Positions 8,125 through 17,491 of a stretch of DNA of 64,000 bases are shown piece after piece. This DNA comes from Nostoc sp. NIES-4103 (GTDB taxonomy: Bacteria > Cyanobacteriota > Cyanobacteriia > Cyanobacteriales > Nostocaceae). Under the pieces are notes generated by a model, which was given only the letters and a program-made list of their open reading frames with translations, ran no database searches and was not told the DNA's origin. The stretch is from the NCBI RefSeq assembly GCF_002368335.1, contig NZ_AP018288.1, positions 5,419,763 through 5,483,762 of the forward strand. Direction: 5' to 3'. The position numbers were made by a program, and so were the translations under genes. Position 1 is the first letter of the stretch. Every line of letters starts with the position of its first letter.

Positions 8125-9315
8125 ATGCATAATCAATTAATCTCTACTCAAACTTTGTCTACTCAAACCTCTAGTTCTTTATTTACCCTTGCGGTTGCGC
8201 CGGCAAAAGTCATCCGTGGTTGTGGTGTGTTGCAGGAGGCAGCAGCAGAAATTGCTCGTTTGGGAAGTCGTCCTTTAATTGTGGCAGGACGCACTCTTGC
8301 CAGTGTCCAAAAAAATTTGCAACCAATTTTAGAAACACAACAGTTGCAAATTGCCCAAGCTGATTATGGTGCGGATTGCTGTGAAGCAACTCTAAAATCT
8401 TTAAAGAAAGCAGCCAAGGAACATAAAGCCGATGTAATTATCGGTATTGGTGGCGGCAAAGCAATGGATACAGCTAAATTAGTCGCTCATCAATTAGAGT
8501 TGCCAGTGGTGACAATTCCCACCTCAGCAGCTACCTGTGCGGCTTGGAGTGCCCTTTCCAATGTATATTCCCCAGAGGGGGCATTTCTCTATGATGTGGC
8601 GCTGTCTCGCTGTCCAGATTTATTGATCCTCGATTACGACTTAATTCAAACTGCACCACAACATACATTAGTAGCTGGTATTGGTGATGCGATCGCTAAA
8701 TGGTACGAAGCTTCAGTTAGCAGTGGGCATTTACAACAAACCCTGATTATTTCCGCAGTCCAACAAGCGCGAGTTTTGCGAGATATTTTATTGCAAAAGT
8801 CAACCGCTGCCCTCGAACAACCAGGGAGTGAGGTTTGGCAAGAAGTCGTAGATGCCACCGTTCTATTAGCTGGGGTAATTGGGGGATTAGGTGGGGCACA
8901 GTGTCGCACTGTTGCAGCCCATGCTGTACACAACGGTTTAACCCACATTTCTGGGCACGCTAGTATCCACGGTGAAAAAGTCGCCTACGGTATTTTGGTG
9001 CAACTGCGTTTAGAAGAAATGATCCCAGGCAATCAACTAGCAGCAACTGCACGGCAGCAGTTATTGAAGTTTTATGCAGAGATTGGATTGCCACAAAAAT
9101 TAGCTGATTTGGGATTGGGCAACATCACATTAACCGAGTTGCAAAAAGCCGCTGAAATTGCCTTAAATCCCAATTCTGACATTCATCGCCTACCATTTAA
9201 AGTCGCACTAGAGCAATTAATGGCAGCGATGGTTTCTACTACAGCACCCACAGATAGTAGAGACACCACAAGTCGAGTGTTGACAAGGGGAATAAGTGAC
9301 GAGGTTGAGGAATGA
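8125..9315 (+). CDS. Iron-containing alcohol dehydrogenase (GldA-like)
   Basis: A 396-residue protein of the glycerol-dehydrogenase/iron-ADH superfamily. An N-terminal nucleotide-binding half has IIGIGGGKAMDTAKL (about residues 110-125) and VVTIPTSAATCAAWS. Metal ligands are expected in GIGDAIAKWYEA and in the two downstream His motifs, HAVHNGLTH and ASIHGEKVAYG, all visible. Probable activity is NAD(P)-linked oxidation or reduction of a small polyol or aldehyde. It overlaps the aminotransferase gene by 4 bp (ATGA), so the two are coupled and may act in sequence on a keto or hydroxy compound. Confidence 0.85.
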   Translation: MHNQLISTQTLSTQTSSSLFTLAVAPAKVIRGCGVLQEAAAEIARLGSRPLIVAGRTLASVQKNLQPILETQQLQIAQADYGADCCEATLKSLKKAAKEHKADVIIGIGGGKAMDTAKLVAHQLELPVVTIPTSAATCAAWSALSNVYSPEGAFLYDVALSRCPDLLILDYDLIQTAPQHTLVAGIGDAIAKWYEASVSSGHLQQTLIISAVQQARVLRDILLQKSTAALEQPGSEVWQEVVDATVLLAGVIGGLGGAQCRTVAAHAVHNGLTHISGHASIHGEKVAYGILVQLRLEEMIPGNQLAATARQQLLKFYAEIGLPQKLADLGLGNITLTELQKAAEIALNPNSDIHRLPFKVALEQLMAAMVSTTAPTDSRDTTSRVLTRGISDEVEE

Positions 9316-10523
9316 GTTTGGATTGGATTGTCCCAGCAGAACGTATACAAAAATTGCCACCTTATGTATTTGCCCGTCTGGACGAACTTAAGGCTAAGGC
9401 ACGGGAACAAGGACTAGATTTAATTGACTTGGGCATGGGAAACCCCGATGGTGCGACACCACAACCGGTGGTAGAAGCTGCGATCGCAGCTTTGCAAAAT
9501 CCTGCCAATCACGGTTATCCCCCATTTGAAGGTACCGCAAGTTTCCGCCGTGCCATCACTAACTGGTATCGTCGCCGTTATGATGTTGTACTCGATCCCG
9601 ATAGCGAAGCCTTACCGCTACTCGGTTCCAAAGAAGGATTAGCTCATTTGGCGATCGCTTATATTAACCCAGGTGATCTAGTATTGGTTCCTTCTCCCGC
9701 TTACCCCGCCCATTTTCGCGGCCCGGTAATTGCTGGGGGCCAAGTCCACAGCTTGATTCTCAAGAGCGAAAATGACTGGTTAATTGATTTAGCTGCCATT
9801 CCTGACGAAGTTGCCGAAAAAGCCAAAATTCTCTATTTCAACTATCCCAGCAATCCCACCGCTGCCACCGCCCCCCGCGAATTCTTTGAAGAAATCGTTG
9901 CCTTCGCCCGTAAATATGAAATCCTGCTGGTGCATGACTTGTGTTATGCCGAGTTAGCTTTTGATGGTTATCAACCAACAAGCTTGTTAGAAATTCCCGG
10001 TGCGAAAGAAATCGGTGTGGAATTTCACACCCTATCTAAAACCTATAATATGGCTGGTTGGCGTGTAGGTTTTGTGGTGGGTAATCGCCATGTAATTCAA
10101 GGTTTACGGACATTAAAAACCAACTTGGATTATGGGATTTTTGCCGCCTTGCAAACAGCAGCAGAAACAGCTTTGCAACTGCCAGATATCTATTTACATG
10201 AGGTGCAACAACGCTATCGTACCCGCCGTGATTTCCTGATTCAAGGCTTGGGACAATTGGGTTGGGATATTCCCAAAACCAAAGCCACAATGTATCTTTG
10301 GGTGAAATGTCCTGTTGGCATGGGTTCAACAGATTTTGCCCTTGATGTCTTGCAGCAAACAGGTGTTGTTGTCACTCCAGGTAATGCCTTTGGCGTTGCG
10401 GGAGAAGGATATGTCAGAATCAGTTTGATTGCTGACTGCGATCGCTTGGGTGAAGCTTTGCATCGCTTTAAGCAAGCTGGTATCCGCTATCAGCCTGAAG
10501 CGCTTGTCTCTGCTTCAGAATAG
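9312..10523 (+). CDS. Class I/II aminotransferase (LL-DAP/alanine type)
   Basis: A 403-residue PLP-dependent enzyme. Visible features are DLGMGNPDGATP near the N-terminus, NHGYPPFEGTASFRRAI, the NYPSNPTAATA loop, and the Schiff-base lysine at residue 243 in LSKTYNMAGWRVGF. The C-terminal VRISLI segment carries the carboxylate-binding Arg. The nearest named families are aspartate/LL-diaminopimelate aminotransferase (DapC/AlaA group); exact substrates cannot be told from sequence. It is translationally coupled to the upstream dehydrogenase by a 4-bp overlap. Confidence 0.88.
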   Translation: MSLDWIVPAERIQKLPPYVFARLDELKAKAREQGLDLIDLGMGNPDGATPQPVVEAAIAALQNPANHGYPPFEGTASFRRAITNWYRRRYDVVLDPDSEALPLLGSKEGLAHLAIAYINPGDLVLVPSPAYPAHFRGPVIAGGQVHSLILKSENDWLIDLAAIPDEVAEKAKILYFNYPSNPTAATAPREFFEEIVAFARKYEILLVHDLCYAELAFDGYQPTSLLEIPGAKEIGVEFHTLSKTYNMAGWRVGFVVGNRHVIQGLRTLKTNLDYGIFAALQTAAETALQLPDIYLHEVQQRYRTRRDFLIQGLGQLGWDIPKTKATMYLWVKCPVGMGSTDFALDVLQQTGVVVTPGNAFGVAGEGYVRISLIADCDRLGEALHRFKQAGIRYQPEALVSASE

Positions 10524-10856
10524 AACACGCAACTAGCAGACTAAATAAAATAAAGGGCGTTGCATAAATGCGAATTGGTATTAAGATTTTTAGCCAAGGA
10601 TAAATGTCGATTCTTCACGCCTTTGCGCGGCAGTCGCTTCAAGTCGGCAAAGCCGCCCAACGCGCTGCCTTGTCTTTGCGCGAAACGAAATTCATACCAT
10701 AATTCTGCAACGCCAAATAAAGGTTAAGTTCGTAGGGTGTGTTATCGCCAAGTGCCACCCCATCGCTAGTTTGTAGGTGCGTTAGGACGAAAGTCCATAA
10801 CGCACCCTACCATATTAAAGCTAAAAAATTTATAACAATGCGCGTAAGTCCTGAGC
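10524..10856. repeat. Intergenic repeats between convergent genes
   Basis: 333 bp with two repeat blocks. 10590-10690 is a CTTTGCGCGGCAGTCGC-type dispersed repeat, related to one near 36290-36350. 10731-10811 is a foldback with ends GTAGGGTG and CACCCTAC around GTTA/TAAC. No reading frame is supported. Confidence 0.55.
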
Positions 10857-11075
10857 TTATTTCTCCTCGTTGCCAGACTTTTGCTCTTCATTTGGACGTT
10901 CGGTAGCAGGAGGATAATCTACAAATTCCAGAGTTCTAGTTGTATTTGTAGTAGCGCCTTCTAACAGAATATCTTCAGGATTTACTGATTTATCAGCAGC
11001 TTCATCCATGCGCCCTTCTGCATTAGTATTAGGTTTGTCTGAAGTGCCTTTATGACTAGCATGACCACCTGGCAT
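10857..11075 (-). CDS. Small hydrophilic protein
   Basis: A 72-residue, strongly polar, probably disordered protein beginning MPGGHASHKGTSDKPN. The start at 11075 is chosen because AAGGA lies about 7 bp upstream; a longer frame to 11108 adds a less likely leader. It has no membrane segment. Composition (Glu, Asn, Thr, Lys) resembles hydrophilin-type stress proteins. It is divergent from the 2OG-Fe(II) oxygenase gene with about 100 bp between starts. No family recognised. Confidence 0.6.
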   Translation of the reverse strand: MPGGHASHKGTSDKPNTNAEGRMDEAADKSVNPEDILLEGATTNTTRTLEFVDYPPATERPNEEQKSGNEEK

Positions 11076-11178
11076 AACTATTTCCTTAAATATTGATAAA
11101 CTACACACATCCTCAGCCTAAACTCGTTAGTTGTTAGGGATACACTATCAAAAGGCTTAAATCCAAATTGGCTCGACT

Positions 11179-11757
11179 ATGACCAAGAAAGATTTACTTC
11201 GCAATCAAATTTTTACGGTAGAAAATATTCTTTCACCTACGGAATGTGCTGAGTATATTGCTTTAACCGAAAACCTTGGCTATATAGATGCTCCCATTAC
11301 TACCAGTCGAGGTTTTGAAATACGCCCCGATATTCGCAATAATCAGCGCGTTATCCTTGATGATCAAGAGCGTGCTTTGCAGCTATGGCAACGTGTATCA
11401 AGTTATATCCCAACCAGTATTGGAAGCTGGCGGGCTGTTGGGTTGAATGAGCGTTTTCGTTTCTATCGCTATGACCCAGGTCAGCGATTTGCACCTCACC
11501 ATGATGGTTCTTATACACGACCCAATGGTGAACAAAGTTTATTGACTTTCATGATTTATCTCAATGAAGGCTTTCAAGGTGGCAAAACCCGCTTTTTTCT
11601 TCCCGAATACTACGGTGATTTATCGAATTTTTCTGTGCTGCCAGTAACAGGTATGGCTTTGTGTTTTGTCCACGAGTTAGCACATGAGGGCGCTGCTGTG
11701 ATTCAGGGACGGAAGTATGTCTTGCGATCAGATGTAATGTACAGTAGATACTTTTGA
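11179..11757 (+). CDS. 2OG-Fe(II) oxygenase, prolyl-4-hydroxylase-like
   Basis: A 192-residue enzyme with the double-stranded beta-helix metal site: HHDGS (His-x-Asp, about residues 115-119), a distal His in FVHELAHEG, and a basic residue in GRKYVLRSDVMY to hold 2-oxoglutarate. The upstream FRFYRYDPGQRFAPHHDGSY and the LTFMIYLNEGFQGGKT segment are typical of the P4Hc group. It should hydroxylate a protein or small molecule using Fe(II), O2 and 2-oxoglutarate; the target is unknown. Confidence 0.85.
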   Translation: MTKKDLLRNQIFTVENILSPTECAEYIALTENLGYIDAPITTSRGFEIRPDIRNNQRVILDDQERALQLWQRVSSYIPTSIGSWRAVGLNERFRFYRYDPGQRFAPHHDGSYTRPNGEQSLLTFMIYLNEGFQGGKTRFFLPEYYGDLSNFSVLPVTGMALCFVHELAHEGAAVIQGRKYVLRSDVMYSRYF

Positions 11758-11902
11758 AAGTACAGAAAAATCCCAAGGATATATGTAACACTTTATAGAG
11801 CCTGGACTTCCATCGTTTAAGTATAGAGTAGGATGGTAAGAGTAAAGCTGTGAAGCTAGGATATATTTTTAACCACATTGTTGCTTAATCTGTAACACTA
11901 TT

Positions 11903-12931
11903 GTGATTAATCAAAACTCCGAAAATATCCTGAACCCACAAGTAGAACAAGCATCAGATCAAGGCTATAAATTTAGCTGGTTTGATTGGTTTTGCCTCTG
12001 GTATCCTCCAGGCTGGCTAATTCTATTTAATCGCCACTGGCAACATTATCACAGCGATCCCGATGGGTGGAATTGGCTAGAATATATTTTATTCTTGATT
12101 CCTGGCGGATTTTATTTAGCATTGCTAAGTCGATGGTTGCGACTGGGTTGTCGTTTACCACGTATAGAAGTTGATGAATTTAATCCTAAATATCAACAAG
12201 CTTTTCGTACAGAAGTTTTAGCTTTTATTGTTAAATATTATTTTCAAGGAGAATTGCAAGTAATTGATAATTTGCCACAAACAGGGTCGATGATTGTGGC
12301 TATGAATCATGCAGGAATGTGTTTTCCTTGGGACTTTATCAGTTTGAGTTATTTATTAGGTGAAACTCAAGGGTGGGTGGTACAACCCTTAGCCAATCCA
12401 GCATTATTTGAGCATCCTTGGATAGTTTGGTGGCTACCGTCCAAATGGTCACAGGTTTTAGGCGGTGTGCCAGCAAAATTAGCTGATTTTGAAGCAGCAC
12501 TGACCCAAGGTAAAATTCTTTTATATGCACCAGAAGGTGTACGCGGCCCTGCAAAAGGTTGGAGTCAACGCTATCAGCTGCAAAAGTTTGATGTCAGCTT
12601 TATTCAGTTGAGCGATCGCTATCAAATTCCTGTTCTCCCAGTTCTCTGCATCGGTAGCGAATCTTTACATCCTTGGACTGTTAATTTTAAAAAACTGCAA
12701 CGACTATTCAAATTACCATTCTTACCTTTATCGCCGTTGATGATTGCCTTAATTATATTTCCCTCAATGGGAGTTTGGGCAATGAAAACTCGCTTGCGTT
12801 ACTTCATCCAACCATTAGAAAAGGATATTTATCCAACTAAAAATCGTACAGCAGCTTATCAACAAGCACAAAAAATGCGAGATAAACTGCAAATTCAGAT
12901 TAATCAATTGTTAGGGAAGTCTAAGAAATAA
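11903..12931 (+). CDS. PlsC-like acyltransferase
   Basis: A 342-residue membrane-associated protein related to 1-acyl-glycerol-3-phosphate acyltransferases. It has the catalytic block MNHAGMCFPWD (about residues 133-143) and, later, LLYAPEGVRGPAKGW, matching the EGxR glycerol-phosphate motif in degenerate form. A hydrophobic N-terminal region (FDWFCLWYPPGWLILF, then YILFLIPGGFYLALL) probably anchors it. The usual NHxxxxD spacing is kept. It starts with GTG at 11903. The lipid substrate is uncertain. A large hairpin lies just after the stop. Confidence 0.75.
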   Translation: MINQNSENILNPQVEQASDQGYKFSWFDWFCLWYPPGWLILFNRHWQHYHSDPDGWNWLEYILFLIPGGFYLALLSRWLRLGCRLPRIEVDEFNPKYQQAFRTEVLAFIVKYYFQGELQVIDNLPQTGSMIVAMNHAGMCFPWDFISLSYLLGETQGWVVQPLANPALFEHPWIVWWLPSKWSQVLGGVPAKLADFEAALTQGKILLYAPEGVRGPAKGWSQRYQLQKFDVSFIQLSDRYQIPVLPVLCIGSESLHPWTVNFKKLQRLFKLPFLPLSPLMIALIIFPSMGVWAMKTRLRYFIQPLEKDIYPTKNRTAAYQQAQKMRDKLQIQINQLLGKSKK

Positions 12932-12942
12932 ATTATCTAATC

Positions 12943-13003
12943 TTGTGGGGTGGACATCTTGTCCGCCCCAAGCCTTGGGCGGGCGAGACACCCACCCCAC
13001 AAG
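12943..13003. repeat. Dispersed hairpin repeat (GTGGGGTGGACATCTTGTCC type)
   Basis: Outer arms CTTGTGGGGTG and CACCCCACAAG enclose a second stem, CCGCCC/GGGCGG. A near-identical copy lies at 32127-32186. It sits between convergent genes and could act as a two-way terminator. Confidence 0.75.
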
Positions 13004-13102
13004 AAGAATTGTATGTTTTTTTATTTGGAAGTCCCTAAAAAGGAAGCAGGAAGATAAGAGGATGAGCAGATTTTAACTCCTAACTCCTCACTCCTAATTT
13101 CC

Positions 13103-14149
13103 TCAAGCAATCACAGGTGTCACTGTCACTATTTTCTCAACTTCATCCACCGTTATCTTTGCTAGACCAAACTGCTCAATTACTGCTGCATTTGTCGTCA
13201 AATGCGTACTCACCTCAGCCACCCTATACTGACTTTTCTGTGATGCTAAAGTAGCTGGCAATAACAACTGATCTGCTAGGTGTTCATCCACTGGTGCGCC
13301 AGTTTGATGAAACTTCAAGAGTTGTTCGCAGGCAATTTCTGCCACTTTTTCTGATGACAATCGCAAACGCCCAAACCCACCAAAACCAGTTAAACTATTC
13401 TCATATTCCGCAGTCAAAAAAATACCTGCTCCCGGTGCTACACCCTTTTCTCGTAAAGCTTGTACAGATGCTTTTAATCCTGCTTCCCTTAACAAATTCT
13501 CAGCACGATTTGCCATGCGTTGGGGAATATGGGCAGGAAGTTCTGTAGCTACGGCTAACCCCCGCACCTGCTTTAAATCTCCGCGTTCTAGCAAGCTAAT
13601 ACTGCTGAGTTTAGTACCACCACTCACCTGCATCTTTACCTCTCCCCCGCCTTGGGGATACCACCCCCAAGCACCTAACTTCACTTCTGCCTCTACCCCC
13701 ATTCGCCGTAGCATCGATAGATAGACTTGATCAATGTAGGTCATTGTCGGGCTAAAAATAACATGAGTTCCACCCCGTAGCGTGACCTGAGAATCTCCTG
13801 GTGCAAGGGCTAAAGGCAAAAGAATTGTTTGTAACACCAGCGCAATTGCACCGGCGGAACCACCTTGTTGCACTTCCCTAACATCAAAGGTATAGATTCC
13901 TGGTTGTACAGCAGTACCAGGAATGAATTCCAGCATCATTGAACCCAAAGCATCACCATGCAGTTGGGCATTACAAATTCTCGCCGCAGCGCGAACTGCT
14001 GTTAAGTGTTGTGCTGCTAATCCTGGCTTTTTGCGTCCAGCGCGAATGCCTGCAATATGTATCGGTTCGCCAGTGATGGCGGCTAAACTTAAAGAACTGC
14101 GGAGAACTTGTCCCCCTCCCTCTCCGTAAGAACCGTCGATTTCGATCAT
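13103..14149 (-). CDS. rtcA: RNA 3'-terminal phosphate cyclase
   Basis: A 348-residue enzyme beginning IDGSYGEGGGQVLRSSLSLAAITG, the RtcA signature. RKKPGLAAQHLTAV follows, then QQGGSAGAIALVLQTILLP and RGGTHVIFSPTMTYIDQVYL in the middle. The catalytic His that is adenylylated is in VDEHLADQLLLPATL (about residue 300). It converts RNA 3'-phosphates to 2',3'-cyclic phosphates using ATP. No rtcB ligase or rtcR regulator is adjacent, so it appears as a stand-alone gene here. Confidence 0.93.
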   Translation of the reverse strand: MIEIDGSYGEGGGQVLRSSLSLAAITGEPIHIAGIRAGRKKPGLAAQHLTAVRAAARICNAQLHGDALGSMMLEFIPGTAVQPGIYTFDVREVQQGGSAGAIALVLQTILLPLALAPGDSQVTLRGGTHVIFSPTMTYIDQVYLSMLRRMGVEAEVKLGAWGWYPQGGGEVKMQVSGGTKLSSISLLERGDLKQVRGLAVATELPAHIPQRMANRAENLLREAGLKASVQALREKGVAPGAGIFLTAEYENSLTGFGGFGRLRLSSEKVAEIACEQLLKFHQTGAPVDEHLADQLLLPATLASQKSQYRVAEVSTHLTTNAAVIEQFGLAKITVDEVEKIVTVTPVIA

Positions 14150-14678
14150 GAGCGATTTTACATGGTGGGGCCACTTGCGTGTGGGGTTTCCCCATTGAAC
14201 AAAGTGGCGTGATTTTGGGTTTTCCCTACGGCTGTTGAAATCAAAGTACAGATTTGAAATCCCTGGTAAATGGATTTCCTTTTATTGCTAATTTTTAGTT
14301 TTTAATTTTTAATTGGATTACCTGACTTTTACCAGGATTCATCAATCCGTAGGGATGACTATTTCTTTAAATTTTAACTGCTCAAGGTCGATTTCTTTTC
14401 TGCTGCTGTGTTTAATTAGTTGCAGAAGTTCTGCAAACTGGGAAAGGGCTAGGAACAAATGTCACTGGGAAGACTGGCATTTTTCCCACCAAGGTGACTA
14501 CTATTTTCGTAACCAAGCTGGGTACGAGTGTCACCTGTTACCGTAATTCACAACAAAATCGGTAGGTTAAAGCGTTGGAAAGCAGCTTGCAAAGTGCTAG
14601 CTGTATCATCGATACGCCTATAAGCTCTTGTGCAAGATGAACCTCAACTTTCCATCTGTTATCAAAGTAGATTCCGTG
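14150..14678. other. Intergenic region
   Basis: About 530 bp between the rtcA start and an XRE gene. A 77-codon plus-strand frame at 14313-14546 has no recognisable family and no ribosome site, so it is not called. Nothing else is recognised. Confidence 0.35.
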
Positions 14679-15020
14679 TTAGCTGCTCTTGGCTTTTCGC
14701 TTTTGAGCAATTTCAGTGTCAGGACTGGTACTGTTAACTGGCTCCTCAGTCCCCAACAATTGATGTATTTCACTTAAGGAACTAGGTTGAGCTACAGGTT
14801 CCTCCGATGACTCGCTCACATACTCAATTAGGTCTTCTACTTGACAATTCAAGGCTTTACAAAACCTAACGATTCTTTCAATATGGTCTGTCCCAGTCCT
14901 GCCGCTTTCCCAGTTTTGGATAGTGCTTTCAGTCACGCCCACAAGACGCGACAATTCCAGCTGGGTTAGCCCTGCTTTCTCACGAAGCAAAGCGATCCTT
15001 GGTTTTGGCTTATGTTTCAC
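14679..15020 (-). CDS. XRE-family helix-turn-helix regulator
   Basis: A 113-residue protein. Residues about 8-65 form a Cro/CI-type HTH: IALLREKAGLTQLELSRLVGVTESTIQNWESGR, then a helix ending FCKALNCQVEDLIEYV. The C-terminal 45 residues are polar, Ser/Glu-rich and probably disordered. It is likely a DNA-binding repressor. No partner toxin gene is next to it, so it does not look like half of a toxin-antitoxin pair. Its target is unknown. Confidence 0.88.
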   Translation of the reverse strand: MKHKPKPRIALLREKAGLTQLELSRLVGVTESTIQNWESGRTGTDHIERIVRFCKALNCQVEDLIEYVSESSEEPVAQPSSLSEIHQLLGTEEPVNSTSPDTEIAQKRKAKSS

Positions 15021-15235
15021 AGCTACAGCACTTTTATCTTAATCTTATAGTCGTAGATCCTAGCACCAAAAAAAACCAGGGCCCAGAAAATAACTAAAAA
15101 ACTTTTGCCCAGCTTTTTCATTTTACTTAGTACTGAGTGGTGAGGGGCCACTGCATCCTCTAAGGGGTTCTCAAAGCCCGCGTTGAAGCAAGCAAGTAGC
15201 TCCCCCTTGCATGTAAAATCCCACCCCTTTTAGGG

Positions 15236-15468
15236 GCAGGGCTGTTTCATCCGTTCAGATAGCGATTTTGTCAAGAGTATCAGCTAGAAATTTTAGGGAG
15301 TAGGCAATCGAAAAATTACTATTTCAATGAGTAAATTTAAGTGCGTACACCGAAGGGGTTGCCGAAGGCATCGCCTGGTTCATCAGAAAATCAAGTTGTT
15401 GAACTACCTGATTTTTTTGATTGATACGCTTGTAAATTATGGACTTTTAGGGAATGAAACAGCCCTGC
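15236..15468. mobile_element. MITE (233 bp) with 15-bp perfect ends and 8-bp target duplication
   Basis: Perfect terminal inverted repeats GCAGGGCTGTTTCAT (15236-15250) and its complement (15454-15468) are bounded directly by TTTTAGGG at 15228-15235 and again at 15469-15476. Removing the element and one TTTTAGGG restores a hairpin ATCCCACCCC-TTTTA-GGGGTGGGAT. No gene lies inside, so it is non-autonomous. This structure explains most of the 15021-15568 gap. Confidence 0.88.
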
Positions 15469-15568
15469 TTTTAGGGGTGGGATGAGCTTAACCAAGTCTT
15501 CTGGGTTGATGATTGCAACAAAGCGATCGCATCCTGTTTCAGGAGATAACAAGTTTCAAAACACAAGA

Positions 15569-15976
15569 TTAAACTATTCCTGGGCCTCTACCACGCTTAT
15601 CACCTTGCTCTGTCAATTCACCTTGCTTATCTTCATTGGCTTCTACGAGTTCCTCGATCCGGTTTTCAGTATCCTCTGACGCTTCTTGTCGCGCATCACC
15701 TGGAACTTCATAGTACATTTCTGGTTCAACTGCGTAGTTGTTCAACAAACCTTCTTTGTCTACCGTGTAGCCATCTGTGGTGTGTATACTTTCTGCGTCT
15801 GTTTGGTCATCAGTACGGGCACTAGCCTCTCTTTGTTCTGTAGGCAGTGTTTTATACAAATCTCCTTCTCTTTCTTTGCGAGCAGCAGTTTCAGCTGGTA
15901 CAATTCCTCTATCATATGTATCCACTTCAGCTCGCTCGGATGAGTCTACACCTTTTTTAAATTCTTGATTAGCCAT
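15569..15976 (-). CDS. Hydrophilin-like acidic protein
   Basis: A 135-residue, highly charged protein without membrane segments, rich in Glu, Asp, Thr and Arg. Segments are YDRGIVPAETAARKEREGDLYKTLP, then TDGYTVDKEGLLNNYAVEPEMYYEVPGDARQEA, then a Glu-rich tail ending RGRGPGIV. The composition suggests a disordered stress or desiccation protein. It lies in a minus-strand run with CAAD, BON and YflT-like genes. A purine-rich stretch precedes the ATG. No catalytic motif is seen and the family name is unknown to me. Confidence 0.7.
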   Translation of the reverse strand: MANQEFKKGVDSSERAEVDTYDRGIVPAETAARKEREGDLYKTLPTEQREASARTDDQTDAESIHTTDGYTVDKEGLLNNYAVEPEMYYEVPGDARQEASEDTENRIEELVEANEDKQGELTEQGDKRGRGPGIV

Positions 15977-16633
15977 AAATAATGTCCTCGTTAAACAATC
16001 GTTGATAACTTTAAGAATTAGATTAGGCTGTTTTTATTGAAGGTGAAACTATCTTGAGAAGTGATTTGAAGACAAAAACTCACTATTTATTTCTGCCTTT
16101 TGGTGTAATTTTTAGCTACTTTTGGCAATGCACAATCTGGTATTAATTATCTACAGATATTAATATAATCATGATTTTGATTTATATAGCAATAATCAGC
16201 TAAAGTACATCTAATACAATCTTATGCAGAAGCAAGCTATGCATATTGTCTTTGAAAGGAAAATATCGTTGACCGATGACCAATAACAGTCATCAGTGAA
16301 TAAAATTCCATATGCAACTTAGATGCAGAACAAATTATGTAATTTGTATAATTAAAAATTACAGATCCCCAATTTATTTGATAAGTCGGGGATCTTGCTT
16401 CTCTGATGAGAATATATGTGTTTTGACTTGTAAAAGGGACTGGGCAACTCGGAAACTCCACAACCATAGGAATGAGCCACTGTCTTGCAGAGGTTTCCTG
16501 GTTGAGTACAACTGGTGTTGGGGATTAGGAACTGGATATTGGGTTTAAACCAGAAAAATTATGGAATTTACTTTCAACCCATCTGAAATTTGGGAAAAAT
16601 TTATCAGTAACCGCTACCAAGTCCCTTTTATGC
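15977..16633. other. Intergenic region with hairpin
   Basis: About 650 bp. AGATCCCC (16363-16370) and GGGGATCT (16388-16395) form a clear stem that may be a terminator. The rest is AT-rich with no supported gene; short frames here lack ribosome sites. Confidence 0.45.
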
Positions 16634-17086
16634 TTAGTCGCCTAGAATTTGTTGTTTGAGTGATTGAATTTCCTTTGCCAATTCTTGGCGAGTTGAATAT
16701 TTGATCAGATAACGGAAAACAAACCAGGTTGCATAAATAATTCCAATCAACTCAAAAATCGGCTCTAACAATGGAATATCATTGATTGCATCGAGTATTG
16801 TCAGCACTATTTTGCCTGTAACTATTGCCGCCAAAATTAGAACGACATTAGTCAAAGCCTGCTTATAATTATCAAAAAAGTTACCTATGTATTCAGGTAG
16901 TTGCTCTAAAAATTCAGAAGTTTTTCTGGCAACTCGCTGCCATTGAGCTTCGGTTTCAGTAGCTGGCGGTAACTTGGGCAAATTTTGATTTGCTGGGCTG
17001 TCTAGTAATAACACACCCTCTGGTGAGGTGGTATTCGGGGATTCTAGTTGCTGTTGTTCGGTTTCCATAGTTTTGTAATTTGGCAA
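16634..17086 (-). CDS. CAAD-domain (CURT1-like) membrane protein
   Basis: A 150-residue protein with a polar N-terminus (about 1-60), then a CAAD domain: an amphipathic helix (WQRVARKTSEFLEQLPEYIGNFFDNYKQ), two hydrophobic helices (LTNVVLILAAIVTGKIVLTILDAI and LLEPIFELIGIIYATWFVFRYLI) and a C-terminal amphipathic helix. This is the architecture of CURT1/CurT proteins that bend thylakoid membranes, and of the domain appended to some cyanobacterial aminoacyl-tRNA synthetases. The start is TTG at 17086 or ATG at 17068; the TTG has the better-placed AAGG. Confidence 0.85.
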   Translation of the reverse strand: MPNYKTMETEQQQLESPNTTSPEGVLLLDSPANQNLPKLPPATETEAQWQRVARKTSEFLEQLPEYIGNFFDNYKQALTNVVLILAAIVTGKIVLTILDAINDIPLLEPIFELIGIIYATWFVFRYLIKYSTRQELAKEIQSLKQQILGD

Positions 17087-17491
17087 TTACAGCCTTTTGT
17101 TAATTGAACTTACATCAATAAACATACTTATGATAAATATAATACAATAGAGTGTAATTCAAAAGAATAGTAGTTTACAAAGCTACTGATGCAAGAAGGC
17201 TTTCTCAACTTGAGTAAAGTGGCTTTGGAGGGTCAGCAAATCCCAACTAAGTTTTGATATTGTTAGGTTTTATTCTTCCAATTTCACTCGTCTTCAACCG
17301 AGAAATCCGTCTACAGCTTTAATTAGGCAAGCTAAACCAGTTTTATTTTATAGCCTTAATTGATCTATATTGAAATATGATATTGATTAAAGTTTTAGAT
17401 TTTAGATTTAAGGATTTAATATTAAATCCCAAATCTAAAATCTAAAATTATCTAGAAATTATCTAGTCAGAGATATTGTGGTTCAACCTTT
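17087..17491. other. Intergenic region with A/T-rich foldback
   Basis: About 400 bp. 17391-17447 is an imperfect foldback of TTTAGATTTTAGATTT and its complement, placed just after the BON gene stop on the minus strand, so it may help end that transcript. Nothing else is recognised. Confidence 0.45.

Noticed and set aside
14313..14546. 77-codon plus-strand frame as a gene
   Set aside because: No ribosome site, no recognisable domain, and Cys/Trp/Ser-rich composition typical of chance frames.
14679..15020. XRE regulator as half of a toxin-antitoxin pair
   Set aside because: No toxin-like gene is adjacent; the following DNA is a MITE and a hydrophilin-like gene on the same strand.
16237..16548. 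Short frames in the 15.98-16.63 kb gap
   Set aside because: They overlap each other on both strands and cross a hairpin; no ribosome site.
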